A stretch of DNA of 37,265 bases from an uncultured Sutterella sp. (lineage in GTDB: Bacteria; Pseudomonadota; Gammaproteobacteria; Burkholderiales; Burkholderiaceae_F). Shown in pieces: positions 8,218 through 16,818 of the stretch (positions are counted from its first letter, which is position 1; each line of letters starts with the position of its first letter). The stretch covers positions 1 to 37,265 of the forward strand of contig UQNA01000027.1 in the NCBI GenBank assembly GCA_900542195.1, written 5' to 3'. Both the position numbers and the translations under genes were made by a program. Under the pieces are notes generated by a model. That model had not been told where the DNA came from. It saw only the letters and a program-made list of their open reading frames with translations, and searched no databases.

Positions 8218-8669
8218 GTCAACTTCCTTAAGTTTAAAGAGCGAATGAGCATTTTGATGGCACTTCAGATGATTGATTGAGTGCAAGGCGGAGATCCTTT
8301 TATGAATGCTCCGCAATCGTATAGGAGCCTTCTTTCCTTTTCTGATCCATAAGCTGACTCTTTTGATAAAGCGCATAGCAACAAACGTCTGTTTTTCCAA
8401 AATGATAGCCAAAGATTCATGGTCAGCATCAGCTATTGCGGTAGCAACGGAGATAGTGGCGATGGTTACTTCAGCTTCACCTACGCGTCTTGCGACAATG
8501 TCGGCGGAGGATTCAAATTTTTCTTCACGAACAGACAAATTAGAAGACCGTGAACTCAATTTCGTTCGACAAACCTCTAGCAAATTAGAAAAAAGGAGGA
8601 TCGAGGTAAGAGTGTAAAAGATACCAGACTTACTTCTAAAAAGTGTTGACCTTGCTTTTTCAAAAGGCA
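8218..8669. other. Gene-free spacer between the duplicated SGNH genes
   Basis: This stretch is open in one minus-strand frame (to 8583) and partly in a plus-strand frame (8306-8617). Neither gives a recognisable protein, and the downstream gene has its own Shine-Dalgarno sequence and signal peptide. I regard it as leader and spacer DNA. The terminator of copy B follows at 8670-8703. Confidence 0.5.
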
Positions 8670-8703
8670 GGCGGGAAGAACTCCCAAAAACGCCCTTCCC
8701 GCC
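8670..8703 (-). terminator. Rho-independent-type terminator after SGNH copy B
   Basis: GGCGGGAAG (8670-8678) pairs perfectly with CTTCCCGCC (8695-8703) across a 16-nt loop, 63 bp after the stop of the minus-strand gene at 8766. On that strand the stem is followed by TGCCTTTTG, a short T-run. Confidence 0.65.
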
Positions 8704-8765
8704 AACCAGTCTTCAATTCTTTATCCAAGTGCAATTAAGAAAGACTAGTTCTAAGTAATTTCGGT

Positions 8766-9596
8766 TTACTTCTGCCATCCGAAAAATTCACACACTGTCT
8801 GCCAAGCTACCGTCTGGAGGAATTCAGCTGTTTTCGGATCTACTTTTTCTATGCCGTAATATTTGAGTCCTACAGGAGATCGATGGAACATAGTGGCAAA
8901 AGTCACGCAAGCCTCAAGATAGGTGCCTTCCGGAGATGGATGAGTCTTATCGGCACGGTAAAGCTCAAGCGAAGGATCTGCCTTAATAGCCTCGGCAAAC
9001 GCTAGACCAACAGGAATAACCATGGCGTTAGCTTCATTAGCTACTTTCGTCGTTGCATCGGCAAGCTGTGCGGTCATTTCCGGCTTATTCTTTCTGGCCC
9101 AAGTCATCATGATAAGAGGCTGAATGCCGAAACATCTCAAATCATAAGCATGCTGCTTGGCGTATTTTTCGAAGACTTCTTTTCTTTGCGGATGGATAGG
9201 ACCTGTACTGTTGTCCTGAAGAATAACAGCGTCAAAAACTTTTTCTTTAGTGAAGTCAAATTTCTTAATTTTGCCGCCGTCGCTATGATCTACATAAGTT
9301 GAAGCCATTCCGGACGGTCTTACCAGCTCCCAAACGTTAAACCATCCAAGATCGGCGGCGCCGATTGTCACCATGCGGTTGCGTTTAACTTTAATGCCTG
9401 CGGCTTTGATTAATCCGTTAATGGCCCCGTTCAATCCACTGGAGTAGTAAGTATAGGAATTGCCAACCGTCATATAGGAAGTAGGCGCCTCCATGCTGGT
9501 TACCGCTGGTTTAACGCTCGTCTCAAGAGCGGAAACAGAAGAGACAATCAGAAGAAAAGATGCCGCGAGAGTAGAAAATTGAAAGAATTTGGTCAT
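8766..9596 (-). CDS. Secreted SGNH/GDSL hydrolase-like protein, copy B
   Basis: A 276-residue paralogue of the gene at 7387-8217. It has the same signal peptide style (SALE at the cleavage site), the same YMTVGNSYTYYSS block with the likely nucleophile, LQDNS, and DKTHPSPEGTYL at the C-terminus. The two proteins match over nearly their whole length with scattered substitutions. The ATG at 9596 is chosen because AGGA lies seven bases upstream; a GTG two codons earlier overlaps that ribosome-binding site. The gene is the upstream member of the tandem pair and has its own terminator, so the two copies are probably separate transcripts. Charge and residue differences cluster around the middle (FVQPQRQQVLKK against IHPQRKEVFEK), which may reflect divergence in substrate preference. 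Confidence 0.8.
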   Translation of the reverse strand: MTKFFQFSTLAASFLLIVSSVSALETSVKPAVTSMEAPTSYMTVGNSYTYYSSGLNGAINGLIKAAGIKVKRNRMVTIGAADLGWFNVWELVRPSGMASTYVDHSDGGKIKKFDFTKEKVFDAVILQDNSTGPIHPQRKEVFEKYAKQHAYDLRCFGIQPLIMMTWARKNKPEMTAQLADATTKVANEANAMVIPVGLAFAEAIKADPSLELYRADKTHPSPEGTYLEACVTFATMFHRSPVGLKYYGIEKVDPKTAEFLQTVAWQTVCEFFGWQK

Positions 9597-9729
9597 GTTC
9601 ACTTCCTCAGGATTAGAGAAATAATGGACATTATGAAGCCAAGGAAGATAAATGAGTATGCTGATATGGAAAAGCCTTTTTGCACGATATGCAATCTTTT
9701 GAAATTCGAATCAGTTGTCTCGGGCTAGG

Positions 9730-9755
9730 GCAGACACAAAATTCCGGACACTCCC
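9730..9755. repeat. 26-bp insertion-sequence-like end, copy 1 (inverted relative to 21467-21492)
   Basis: These 26 bases are the exact reverse complement of 21467-21492. Read from 9755 leftward they begin GGGAGTGTCCGGAATTTTGT and end GTCTGC. The TCCG-AAT-TTGTGT pattern resembles IS256-family terminal repeats, in which case the outer tip is at 9755 and the element body would lie to the left. No transposase is found there. Confidence 0.75.
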
Positions 9756-9781
9756 CGAAACTCATCTCTTTCTTAGCTGCA

Positions 9782-10159
9782 TTACCAAGTTAGTTCTTTT
9801 GATGCACTTTCTACCTCATGCACAAACATTGTTTTTAAGGTCGTGTAGCTGCATTGACCGATTCCCTGGCAATAGTCTTTATAAACCTGACGGTATTCTT
9901 TTTCATGCTTCTTGGCTTCACTAGCTAAATATTTAAAACTATCAAGGTCAGCTTTTTCCATCATTCGAAGCGTAGATGCCGAGCACTGTCCGATTCCTTT
10001 GCAATACTCGTTGTAAACGTTTTTCTTAATGTAATTAATTACCTGGGTTTTCTGCTCGTCTGTTCCTGTAAAGGTCAACGGATCCAAGTATCCATCCGAA
10101 GCAGCTATTGCTGCTGACGAAGTTATTAATGCAAAGAAAATCACAAAAATCTTTTTCAT
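9782..10159 (-). CDS. Small secreted protein with a duplicated cysteine motif
   Basis: A product of 125 residues from the ATG at 10159, which lies nine bases after GGGAG; an ATG three codons earlier touches that site and is less likely. The first 20 residues are a signal peptide (MKKIFVIFFALITSSAAIAA). The mature protein has two copies of one motif: YCKGIGQCSASTLRMM and, about 43 residues later, YCQGIGQCSYTTLKTM. Each has a Cys-x5-Cys pair suited to a disulfide, and the copies are joined by a charged helical linker (KHEKEYRQVYKD). I do not recognise a family. Residues are typical of a soluble periplasmic helical protein. No operon partner is evident: the next genes on either side have their own signals. 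Confidence 0.75.
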   Translation of the reverse strand: MKKIFVIFFALITSSAAIAASDGYLDPLTFTGTDEQKTQVINYIKKNVYNEYCKGIGQCSASTLRMMEKADLDSFKYLASEAKKHEKEYRQVYKDYCQGIGQCSYTTLKTMFVHEVESASKELTW

Positions 10160-10525
10160 TAGTTTCATCTCCCGAGAATTTCTGTATCACTAAATTTTAT
10201 AACCTTTAGAAATTGGTGAAATATTAAATTGATATGTAAAAACTATTTCTCCCAATCGGGGAGCTTCTCCTACGACCGAACAATACTGACTCTGTGGTGC
10301 TAATTGTGTACTGCTTGAATAGAAAGAGGAAACTTGTCCGATAAGAAGATATTGCAATGGAGAAAAACGTGAATAATTTTTCCTTGGAAGCTGTAGATTC
10401 CGCTTTATTTCACTTTGTCAGAAGGCACCTTTTCCTCATTGCTTACGTAGTTCCCTCGAGATTAGCAGTTTTTCAAAAAGCATCTTGCTTCTAGATCCTT
10501 TTCTTGCTTCTGGCGTGTTCGGCTA
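10160..10525. other. Gene-free stretch
   Basis: A 366-bp stretch between the small cysteine protein and a LysR gene, both on the minus strand. It should hold the promoter of the former and the end of the latter. A direct repeat CTTGCTTCT occurs near 10485 and 10505. I see no gene and no convincing terminator. Confidence 0.5.
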
Positions 10526-11461
10526 TCAAGCAACCGTTTCTTTTGCCCACGCTAAAAACAAATTCCTAAACCATTTATGGGCCGGATTATTGTGATGAAG
10601 ATCTGACCAAATAATAGCCATCTTTGGCGCTTTGGAGTGCAGTCTATGCGGCAACGGCAATGTTGTTAACTGCGGATACAGCGTACAGGCGGTTGCTGCG
10701 CTTCCGGTTGTACAAATGAGAAACAAATCACTTTTTGTCATAGCTTGCCAAGCCATGTCGGGACGATCGGTTTTGAAAAAGATGTTCGAGTTCTTATTTC
10801 TTCCGGAGAATATCTCATCATCCGGCGATAACCAATCTTGTTTTCTTCCCGAAGAAAGCGAGACCCGTCGAAAGTCCATTAAGTCCTTTACGGTTAATTC
10901 TTTCTTTTGAGCGATTTCGTATAAAGGATGATCTTTTCTTAGTAGGATGCAACGTTTTCCAGCTTTCAGATCTGAATAATGAGCTTGCGGAGGAAGGCCG
11001 ACAGCTCGCCCGATTAATAAGTCTATGTCGCCAGACATCAACACAGACAAAGGATTATCCGAAATACTTACATGTTCAATTGAACAGAGCGGAGCTTCCT
11101 TCAAAACTATTGGAAGTACGTAAGCCATCAACGAGGGAGCAAAGCCGGGCGAACATGAAAACTTAAAATGCTCTTCACAAGACGGAAGGTGAAATTCATT
11201 ATTTCGAAGATTATGAGAAAGTTCGACCAAATCTTGAAGTCTCGGTTTAATCTGAAGAAAGAAAACCGTCGGCAAAAGAGCACCTTTGGAAAGAACAAAC
11301 AAAGGATCTCCGAAAAATTTTCTATATTTTTCTAAGAGGCGACTTGAAGCTGACGGCGTCAAGCCAACCTTTTCTCCGCTCTTAGCGATAGCACGAGTTT
11401 CTGCAATGGAAAGAAGAAACTCAGCATGTTTGGCGTTAAAAGGATCATCTTTATTCAGCAT
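10526..11461 (-). CDS. LysR-family transcriptional regulator
   Basis: A 311-residue LysR-type protein of the LeuO/NodD-like subgroup. The helix-turn-helix occupies residues about 9-67 (TRAIAKSGEKVGLTPSASSR, then LEKYRKFFGDPLFVLSKG). The effector domain begins around residue 96 (HFKFSCSPGF) and includes GDIDLLIGRA, a frequent motif in this subgroup. It is divergent from the secreted PNPOx-like gene starting at 11573, with 111 bp between the starts, and therefore probably regulates it. Since that target is interrupted by a stop codon, the regulator may be losing its purpose. The ligand is unknown. Confidence 0.86.
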   Translation of the reverse strand: MLNKDDPFNAKHAEFLLSIAETRAIAKSGEKVGLTPSASSRLLEKYRKFFGDPLFVLSKGALLPTVFFLQIKPRLQDLVELSHNLRNNEFHLPSCEEHFKFSCSPGFAPSLMAYVLPIVLKEAPLCSIEHVSISDNPLSVLMSGDIDLLIGRAVGLPPQAHYSDLKAGKRCILLRKDHPLYEIAQKKELTVKDLMDFRRVSLSSGRKQDWLSPDDEIFSGRNKNSNIFFKTDRPDMAWQAMTKSDLFLICTTGSAATACTLYPQLTTLPLPHRLHSKAPKMAIIWSDLHHNNPAHKWFRNLFLAWAKETVA

Positions 11462-11572
11462 GGCAACATTACAAAAAATGCAATTCCGGACTTGTGCTTT
11501 TTGCTATTTCCTATTGTAACGATTGTTCATAGAATCAAAACTGAACTCAATCCTTTAATCTCGGAGAATCTT

Positions 11573-12925
11573 ATGCTTCGTCCTTCTTTTACTCTTCTTT
11601 CGGCTTCTCTTCTTTTAGCTTTTGGAACCACTTATGCGGCTCCCGCAAGCCAAACAGAACCTGGAGCAGCCCCAAAGAAAATTGAAACCATTTCCGGAGC
11701 TACTCAAAAACGAGAAGCAACGTCCGGTGCGTTTGTCTTAACTAAAACGCCTGAAGGAAAGAAATTGCTGAAAGATATGGCAGCCGACTTCCTTTATACC
11801 GGCCCGAGTAGTTTTGACGGTAAAAAGATTGGGGGCGGACGAAATATGTATGCTATTGCCACCTCTTATGCAAATCATCCGGAAAACATTACCGCCGAAC
11901 TGACCACTGACTACAATCCGGAGACCGGAAAATTCCTGTTCTACGGAACCACTGCCAAAGACAGCGGGAAAATTTTGCGTGCTGCTAAATCCGGTACCGG
12001 AGTCTCGGTTGCCTGGGTTAAGCAACTTAGAGAAAATGAAATTAAGGATCACGGATATAACTATTACGACAGCTATGGCGTCCAATTTGACGGACCTGTT
12101 GAAATCATCACTTCAAAATCCATCAATACCGGCAATCCCGCCAAAGATGCAGCCGCTCTTAAACGTTTGGAAGAAATTATGAGCAAGTAGCTTACGACCA
12201 TCAAGGAATGGAACTTGCTGTGGCAGTTCGATCCGAAGCTCACCCCTCAAGAACTTGCAAAGGCCAAAGAGCAAGCTATCCGTGACTTCATGTCTTACGA
12301 AGACGTTTATGTTGTTGATCCAAAGAAGATGATTATCATCGGCTACTTTTATCGGCCTTTGATGGTCAATCCTAAGAACGCATTTGTCTACGGCGACTAC
12401 GGCATTGATTCTTCCAAACCCAATTTCAAGTTAGAAGAAGCTCCCGGATATCAGAAGGCATTAAGAGATACCAACTGTGCTTACACCGTCAGCAAAACCG
12501 GTCGAGCAGAATATCCATTTTTGGATGGAAAACATTCGGCAGATTCACCGGCCAACATTATCAACCGCCTCGTTGCTTACAAGAATGAACAGGTATTCGG
12601 CCAATCTCATCCGCAGCAGAATGCCAAGCCACTGCCGGCAGCTCTAGAAAAAATTGAAAAGATGTACAACGGCGGCGGCAAAATGGTGACTAAAGCTGAA
12701 GCTGAAAAGATGGCTAAAGAAGCCAACGGAAAACGTCAGTCCATTTACTGGGAAGATACTTCCAAAGCCGAAAACATGCCTGACCGCTACATGATTACTT
12801 ACACCGGTGTTGACTCCAACGGCAGAAACTACATCAGCGTTCAGCCGAATTGGAATCGATATTTCATGCTGCAGCCGAATAATATGTGCGGCATTGCCAC
12901 ACGCCATTCTCTGTATTGGGATTAA
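11573..12925 (+). pseudogene. Secreted PNPOx-like flavoprotein, interrupted by an in-frame TAG
   Basis: The ATG at 11573 follows GGAG at six bases. One reading frame runs from 11573 to 12925, broken only by TAG at 12188-12190 (codon 206 of about 450). Residues 1-22 are a signal peptide. Residues about 65-195 read like a pyridoxamine-phosphate-oxidase-type FMN split barrel (MYAIATSYANHPENITAELT, then YGVQFDGPVEIITS). The part after the stop begins LTTIKEWNLLWQFDPKLT, continues in the same frame to QPNWNRYFMLQPNNMCG, and has no start or ribosome-binding site of its own near 12191. A single nonsense change, a sequencing error, or stop-codon readthrough could explain this. A decayed copy of the C-terminal part lies at 26369-26640. 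LysR 10526-11461 is divergent. Confidence 0.75.
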
Positions 12926-12939
12926 AGTTTGAATTATCT

Positions 12940-12963
12940 GGGAGGCGACAATTTTCGCCTCCC
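12940..12963 (+). terminator. Terminator-like hairpin after the PNPOx-like gene
   Basis: GGGAGGCGA (12940-12948) pairs perfectly with TCGCCTCCC (12955-12963) around a six-base loop, 15 bp after the stop codon at 12925. Only TT follows, so it may rely on the strong GC stem. Its presence here also argues that both halves of the interrupted gene form one transcription unit. Confidence 0.7.
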
Positions 12964-13500
12964 TTCCGAATCATGCTCTTATCGGATGTGATTACAGTTT
13001 GTTCCTTTACAAATGATCTTGAGCCACTATGAATGCTACAGACTTCCGTGCTTTCACTGTTGCTACGACAATTTTCGCACAGGAGTCTCTACGGGTCAGA
13101 GAAATATCTTTCCTTCCATATGTCTGACACATTTACTACTTCGAATTCCGAGTAGGTATTGGAGTCGTTTCCGCGCAGGCTCATCTCCGGAAAAGCTGAA
13201 TGAGACTTCCCTTCGTCAGACCAGAAGTCTGCCACCGGCTTTTTCCATCCGACAGATGACCTCATCGGGGTTGGCCTAAGCTAACTCACAGCCTCCCGCT
13301 CAACTATGGAACTTGCACGCAGTGGGTTTCGCATATGTCGTTCCTATACAATTAAACATAAAATCAAGATGATGTATGCACGGTACGAAAAAGAGTACAT
13401 CCACTTATTCTTAAGTAACGTTTGCTCTTTTAGAATTCTTGCCTTAAGAAGATTGCTATGAAACTTAAAGAAGGCTGGGATGGTTGATAAATTCTGCCCC
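12964..13500. other. Gene-free stretch, possible decayed coding remnant
   Basis: This 537-bp stretch lies between the terminator at 12940-12963 and the convergent EamA gene. A plus-strand frame can be read from about 13029 with several stops (it includes TDFRAFTVATTIFAQESL and then, after a stop, YYFEFRVGIGVVSAQA). It resembles broken coding sequence but I cannot name the parent gene. No terminator for the EamA gene is obvious. Confidence 0.35.
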
Positions 13501-14415
13501 TCAGATTTTAGTGGATTTATTTTTTTTCTTTGGAAAAATAAAATCTTGCAAGGCAATTTGGCCCAAAACCAATAACACAATTGAAGCAAACAACAAATGT
13601 AAACCGCCAACCTGCAAGTGAGAAACAGGCTCATCAAGAACAAGGATACCAAGCAAAGCTGCTCCTACAGGTTCAGCAAGTCCTAACGTTGAGCCAATTA
13701 CGCTTCCCGTGTACTTTAATCCGGTCATGAAAAGGCTGAACGCTAATCCAACTGAAATTATTCCTATACCTAGAACTACAAGAAAACCTTCTTTAGAAAA
13801 GACCCATCCAAATGGATAAATAAATAAGACTGGCAACATAACTAACGAAGAAATCCCCATAACAATCATCATGGTTGTTTCTGCAGGTAAATATTCCAGC
13901 ACCTTAGGTGTGAAGACTAACAGCACTCCGTAAACAAAGCCAGCAGCAATGGGAAGCACAGAATATATAAGTGAAGTTCCACCTGTAAAAGACTCGGCAT
14001 TCATATGGACGATACCGGCGATGGCCAAAAAGGTTGCTATATACCATCGAATGGGAGGATCATTTCCATACAAAATCTTTTCTATAGTGGCTGTCCACAA
14101 TGGCGTCACTCCGATAGCAACTACTGCAGTAGTAGAGACTCCCACGGCTTTGACGGAAAAGAAAAATAAAGGAGAGTAACTGACAATGCAAAGAACACAA
14201 AGAAGGATATATTTCCATGGAAGAGTTTTCCAATTTTGAGGCAATTTTCCGGTAAAGAAGCACCAGAGGAATAGACACAAACATCCTACGGACAGTCTCG
14301 CCTCACTGATAATCCAAGGAGATGCTTCTTCAGGAGCAATAGATTGAAATACACCGGTAGTACTAAAACAAAAAGCTCCGAGAATCAAAAGAATTGCTGC
14401 TTTAAACCTGCTCAT
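13501..14415 (-). CDS. EamA/DMT-superfamily membrane transporter
   Basis: A product of 304 residues from the ATG at 14415, chosen because GGAGG lies six bases upstream; the longer frame to 14460 lacks such a site. It has about ten transmembrane helices in two EamA repeats: the first starts at FKAAILLILGAFCFSTTGVF, the second around VLPIAAGFVYGVLLVF, and it ends with a lysine-rich cytoplasmic tail (PKKKNKSTK). GLAEPVGAALLGILVLDEP is the typical closing motif of the second repeat. Substrate cannot be predicted from the family. It has no partner on the same strand nearby and is not closely similar to the EamA gene at 5192-6133. Confidence 0.87.
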   Translation of the reverse strand: MSRFKAAILLILGAFCFSTTGVFQSIAPEEASPWIISEARLSVGCLCLFLWCFFTGKLPQNWKTLPWKYILLCVLCIVSYSPLFFFSVKAVGVSTTAVVAIGVTPLWTATIEKILYGNDPPIRWYIATFLAIAGIVHMNAESFTGGTSLIYSVLPIAAGFVYGVLLVFTPKVLEYLPAETTMMIVMGISSLVMLPVLFIYPFGWVFSKEGFLVVLGIGIISVGLAFSLFMTGLKYTGSVIGSTLGLAEPVGAALLGILVLDEPVSHLQVGGLHLLFASIVLLVLGQIALQDFIFPKKKNKSTKI

Positions 14416-14769
14416 TTGAAGCCTCCTTTTTTGCCTAAAGCTTCGGTGATTGTCAAACAAGTTTCCCGGTATATTGCAAAATTTACATTAATACTATGAA
14501 AGGCTCTGCACCTTCGCCCCCAAAGGATACATCGTCACAGGACCCGGGAGTTATTTCTAACTCATTCTAAAAAGTCTCTGCGTCAAGGATATTCTCTTAA
14601 GCTCAAAATATGCCAATTACTCAAAGAAAAGCAGACAGAGAAACTATTTCAAGGACGGACAAGCCGTCTCCATTTTGGCTTGTTTCCGAATGAGAATCTC
14701 AAAATACTTCTTTTACAGGCAAGAGGCTAACCGGCGCGAATACGTGAGCGTATATATGCTCGCAGAACT
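14416..14769. other. Gene-free stretch upstream of EamA gene
   Basis: About 350 bp holding the promoter side of the minus-strand EamA gene and reaching the terminator of the flavoprotein at 14836. Short open frames exist but have no start signals and resemble nothing I recognise. Confidence 0.5.
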
Positions 14770-14814
14770 AATGCGTTCGTTAATTTTCTTTCTAAAGTAA
14801 CGAACGCATTTTTT
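14770..14814 (-). terminator. Terminator of the flavoprotein 14836-16743
   Basis: AATGCGTTCGTTA (14770-14782) and TAACGAACGCATT (14798-14810) form a perfect 13-bp stem with a 15-nt loop, beginning 25 bp past the minus-strand stop codon at 14836. A run of T follows on the plus strand (14809-14814), so the hairpin has the A-stem-T layout mainly for the plus direction. It can probably act both ways. Confidence 0.75.
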
Positions 14815-14835
14815 GCTTAATTAGGAAGTACCAGT

Positions 14836-16743
14836 TTATTTAGCCGCTTCTTGACCAGCTATCCTCCCGTATACCAGTGCATCGGGAACGGCATTTCCAC
14901 CCACGCGGTTAGCTCCGTGAATTCCTCCCGTTACTTCACCGGCGGCATAAAGACCAGGTATGACTTTGCCGTGAACATCCAGCACCTGAGCCTTCGGATT
15001 AATTAAAACGCCGCCCATGGTGTGGTGCACTGACGGAGCCATTATGGTTGCGTAATAAGGAGCATGCCCATCAAGGCGAACTTCCGGATCGCAGCTCGGT
15101 CTACCGAAAGGATCTCCTTTCAAGGTCTTGCAGAACTCATTCCATTCTTTGACAGTTTGCTTGAGGTTTTCGGCATTTATACCGGCTTTTTGTGCTAATT
15201 CATCCCAAGTCTGGCCAACAAAAGCCTTCTTTTGTTTAACAAGATCTTCAAGCTTAACGCCGTATTTATTACGGCCGTTCTTATCAATTTGACTGGCTTC
15301 GCTTGTTCCGATAATGAAGAACTGTTTGTCTCGCTGTTTTAAAGCAGCTTTTGAAATAGTATCTCTTCGGCCGGTTTCATTTACAAATCTCTTACCGTCT
15401 TTATTTACAAACACGCTGGTGCTGATATTAACTTTACTGTTCGAAGAACCTGTATAGGCATCAGTAGTAGGAAGCAGCTGAATATTTCCCATTTGGACAA
15501 GTTTTGCTCCGGCTTTTTCGGCCATTACTATTCCGTCGCCCTGGATAGAAGGAACATTAGTTGTATTTACATTGTCTCCTAACTTCTTATCCCAGATGGT
15601 GTCGTAATGGACTCTCATCTTCACATTGGCACCAAAGCCTCCGGAAGCCAAAATAACACCCTTTGTGGCAGTCAAGATATACTTTTGTCCGTTTGAATTC
15701 AGACATTCCACACCGACCACTCTACCATCCTTAATAATAAGGTCCTGTGCCTTTGTATTTAGAAGGATCTTAACCGGAAGCTTTCTTTTTTCGATTTCGT
15801 TTAAGAAGGTATCAATAAAACCAACACCAGAAGCATAGTTAGCAGACCTATTTGCTCTCGGCCACAAAGAACCCATCACTTGTTCTGAGTTTTTACGCCA
15901 AACAAACCCCATTTTCTCTAAGTCTTTTTCCAGAACAGGAGCCTGCTTGGTTAAGTTATATACCAGTTCTAGATCGCCTTGATAATCTCCGCCCTTCCAT
16001 GTCTGCAAAGCATGGAACTCGGGAGAATCAAATAGTTTTTTGCCATTGTTTGCGTCATAGTCCCGCAACTGTGCTTTGACGGTATCAATCAACTGTGCAT
16101 GCAGAGCGTTCTTAGGCTTTTCGCTGAGTATTGTTTCAACGATCTTTCTCCGAGGAGCAGTCATCTCGAATTTCGCGCTTCTTTGGAGATCGGCGGCATT
16201 GAAATTACCGCCGGCTACAGATGTATTACCACCGGCATAATGGGATTTTTCAACAACTATGACTGAAGCTCCTTTTTCAGCAGCCGAGACGGCAGCCGAT
16301 AACCCGGCTCCACCGGCACCTACAATAACTACTTGAGCCGTTTCTTTCACAGTACCGGTCAATTTCGCAGGCAACGGAACCTTTTTATTGAAATCCGCGG
16401 GATTAAGCTCTGCCTTTACCAAGGCTTTTTTAACAGCGTTTTTAATCGCAAAGCTCGTCAACGTTGCTCCGCTGATGTTGTTCACATTCAACGATTGATT
16501 CTTGACAATTTCTTTGGGAATCTCATCCTTCGGAAGATCAGCGACCGGATGAGTTTCACTCCAGTCAAGAACTTTCACATCGGCAATCTTATTATCCTTC
16601 ACGGTGACTTCTACATTTACTTCACCATTTCTTCCCATCTCAGAGGCAACAAAAGTTCCGTCTTTGGCTAATGCGGATTCAGCGGAGAAAAAGCAAAGAG
16701 GAATAGAACTAAGAAGGCAGATAGATGTTAACTTTTTGGTCAT
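14836..16743 (-). CDS. Secreted FMN/FAD reductase of the fumarate/urocanate reductase family, His-to-Leu variant
   Basis: A 635-residue exported flavoprotein. The signal peptide ends near residue 26 (SALA-KD). FMN_bind covers about 35-115, with VNNISGATLTS placing the covalent FMN on Thr96. The FAD domain starts with VVIVGAGGAG near 138-147. The proton-donating Arg (RFVNETGRRD), the HHTMGG histidine and the NRVGGNA arginine are kept. The histidine that contacts fumarate in flavocytochrome c (IQLHP in the 519-2285 paralogue) is leucine (IQLLP, about residue 423). An insertion of about 50 residues near 190-250 is also absent from that paralogue. A non-fumarate enoate acceptor is likely. Regulation is probably by the adjacent kinase/regulator pair through the operator at 16803-16816. 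The ATG follows AAGGAG. A small GC hairpin (16761-16774) lies in the leader. Confidence 0.9.
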   Translation of the reverse strand: MTKKLTSICLLSSIPLCFFSAESALAKDGTFVASEMGRNGEVNVEVTVKDNKIADVKVLDWSETHPVADLPKDEIPKEIVKNQSLNVNNISGATLTSFAIKNAVKKALVKAELNPADFNKKVPLPAKLTGTVKETAQVVIVGAGGAGLSAAVSAAEKGASVIVVEKSHYAGGNTSVAGGNFNAADLQRSAKFEMTAPRRKIVETILSEKPKNALHAQLIDTVKAQLRDYDANNGKKLFDSPEFHALQTWKGGDYQGDLELVYNLTKQAPVLEKDLEKMGFVWRKNSEQVMGSLWPRANRSANYASGVGFIDTFLNEIEKRKLPVKILLNTKAQDLIIKDGRVVGVECLNSNGQKYILTATKGVILASGGFGANVKMRVHYDTIWDKKLGDNVNTTNVPSIQGDGIVMAEKAGAKLVQMGNIQLLPTTDAYTGSSNSKVNISTSVFVNKDGKRFVNETGRRDTISKAALKQRDKQFFIIGTSEASQIDKNGRNKYGVKLEDLVKQKKAFVGQTWDELAQKAGINAENLKQTVKEWNEFCKTLKGDPFGRPSCDPEVRLDGHAPYYATIMAPSVHHTMGGVLINPKAQVLDVHGKVIPGLYAAGEVTGGIHGANRVGGNAVPDALVYGRIAGQEAAK

Positions 16744-16785
16744 AGACTTCTCCTTGAAATGCGGGGCACCCCGCTTTTACCGTTT

Positions 16786-16816
16786 CTATTAGACCGCAAG
16801 TCGGTACTAGAGTACC
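16786..16816 (-). promoter_or_regulatory. Operator and -10 box in front of flavoprotein 14836-16743
   Basis: GGTACTAGAGTACC lies at 16803-16816. Read on the minus strand it is GGTACTCTAGTACC, followed after exactly 11 nt by TAATAG (16786-16791), then a leader and the ATG at 16743. The same operator-11 nt-TAATAG order occurs at 19200-19230. The operator sits where a -35 box would be, which suits an activator-dependent promoter. The likely binder is the FixJ-type regulator whose stop codon is two bases away at 16819. Confidence 0.75.
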
Positions 16817-16818
16817 TG

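Noticed and set aside
8218..8583. N-terminal extension of the SGNH copy A reading frame
   Set aside because: The signal peptide and Shine-Dalgarno sequence at 8217 define the start, and copy B has no equivalent extension.
13013..13279. An 88-codon plus-strand ORF
   Set aside because: No start signal, an implausible residue mix and no recognisable family.
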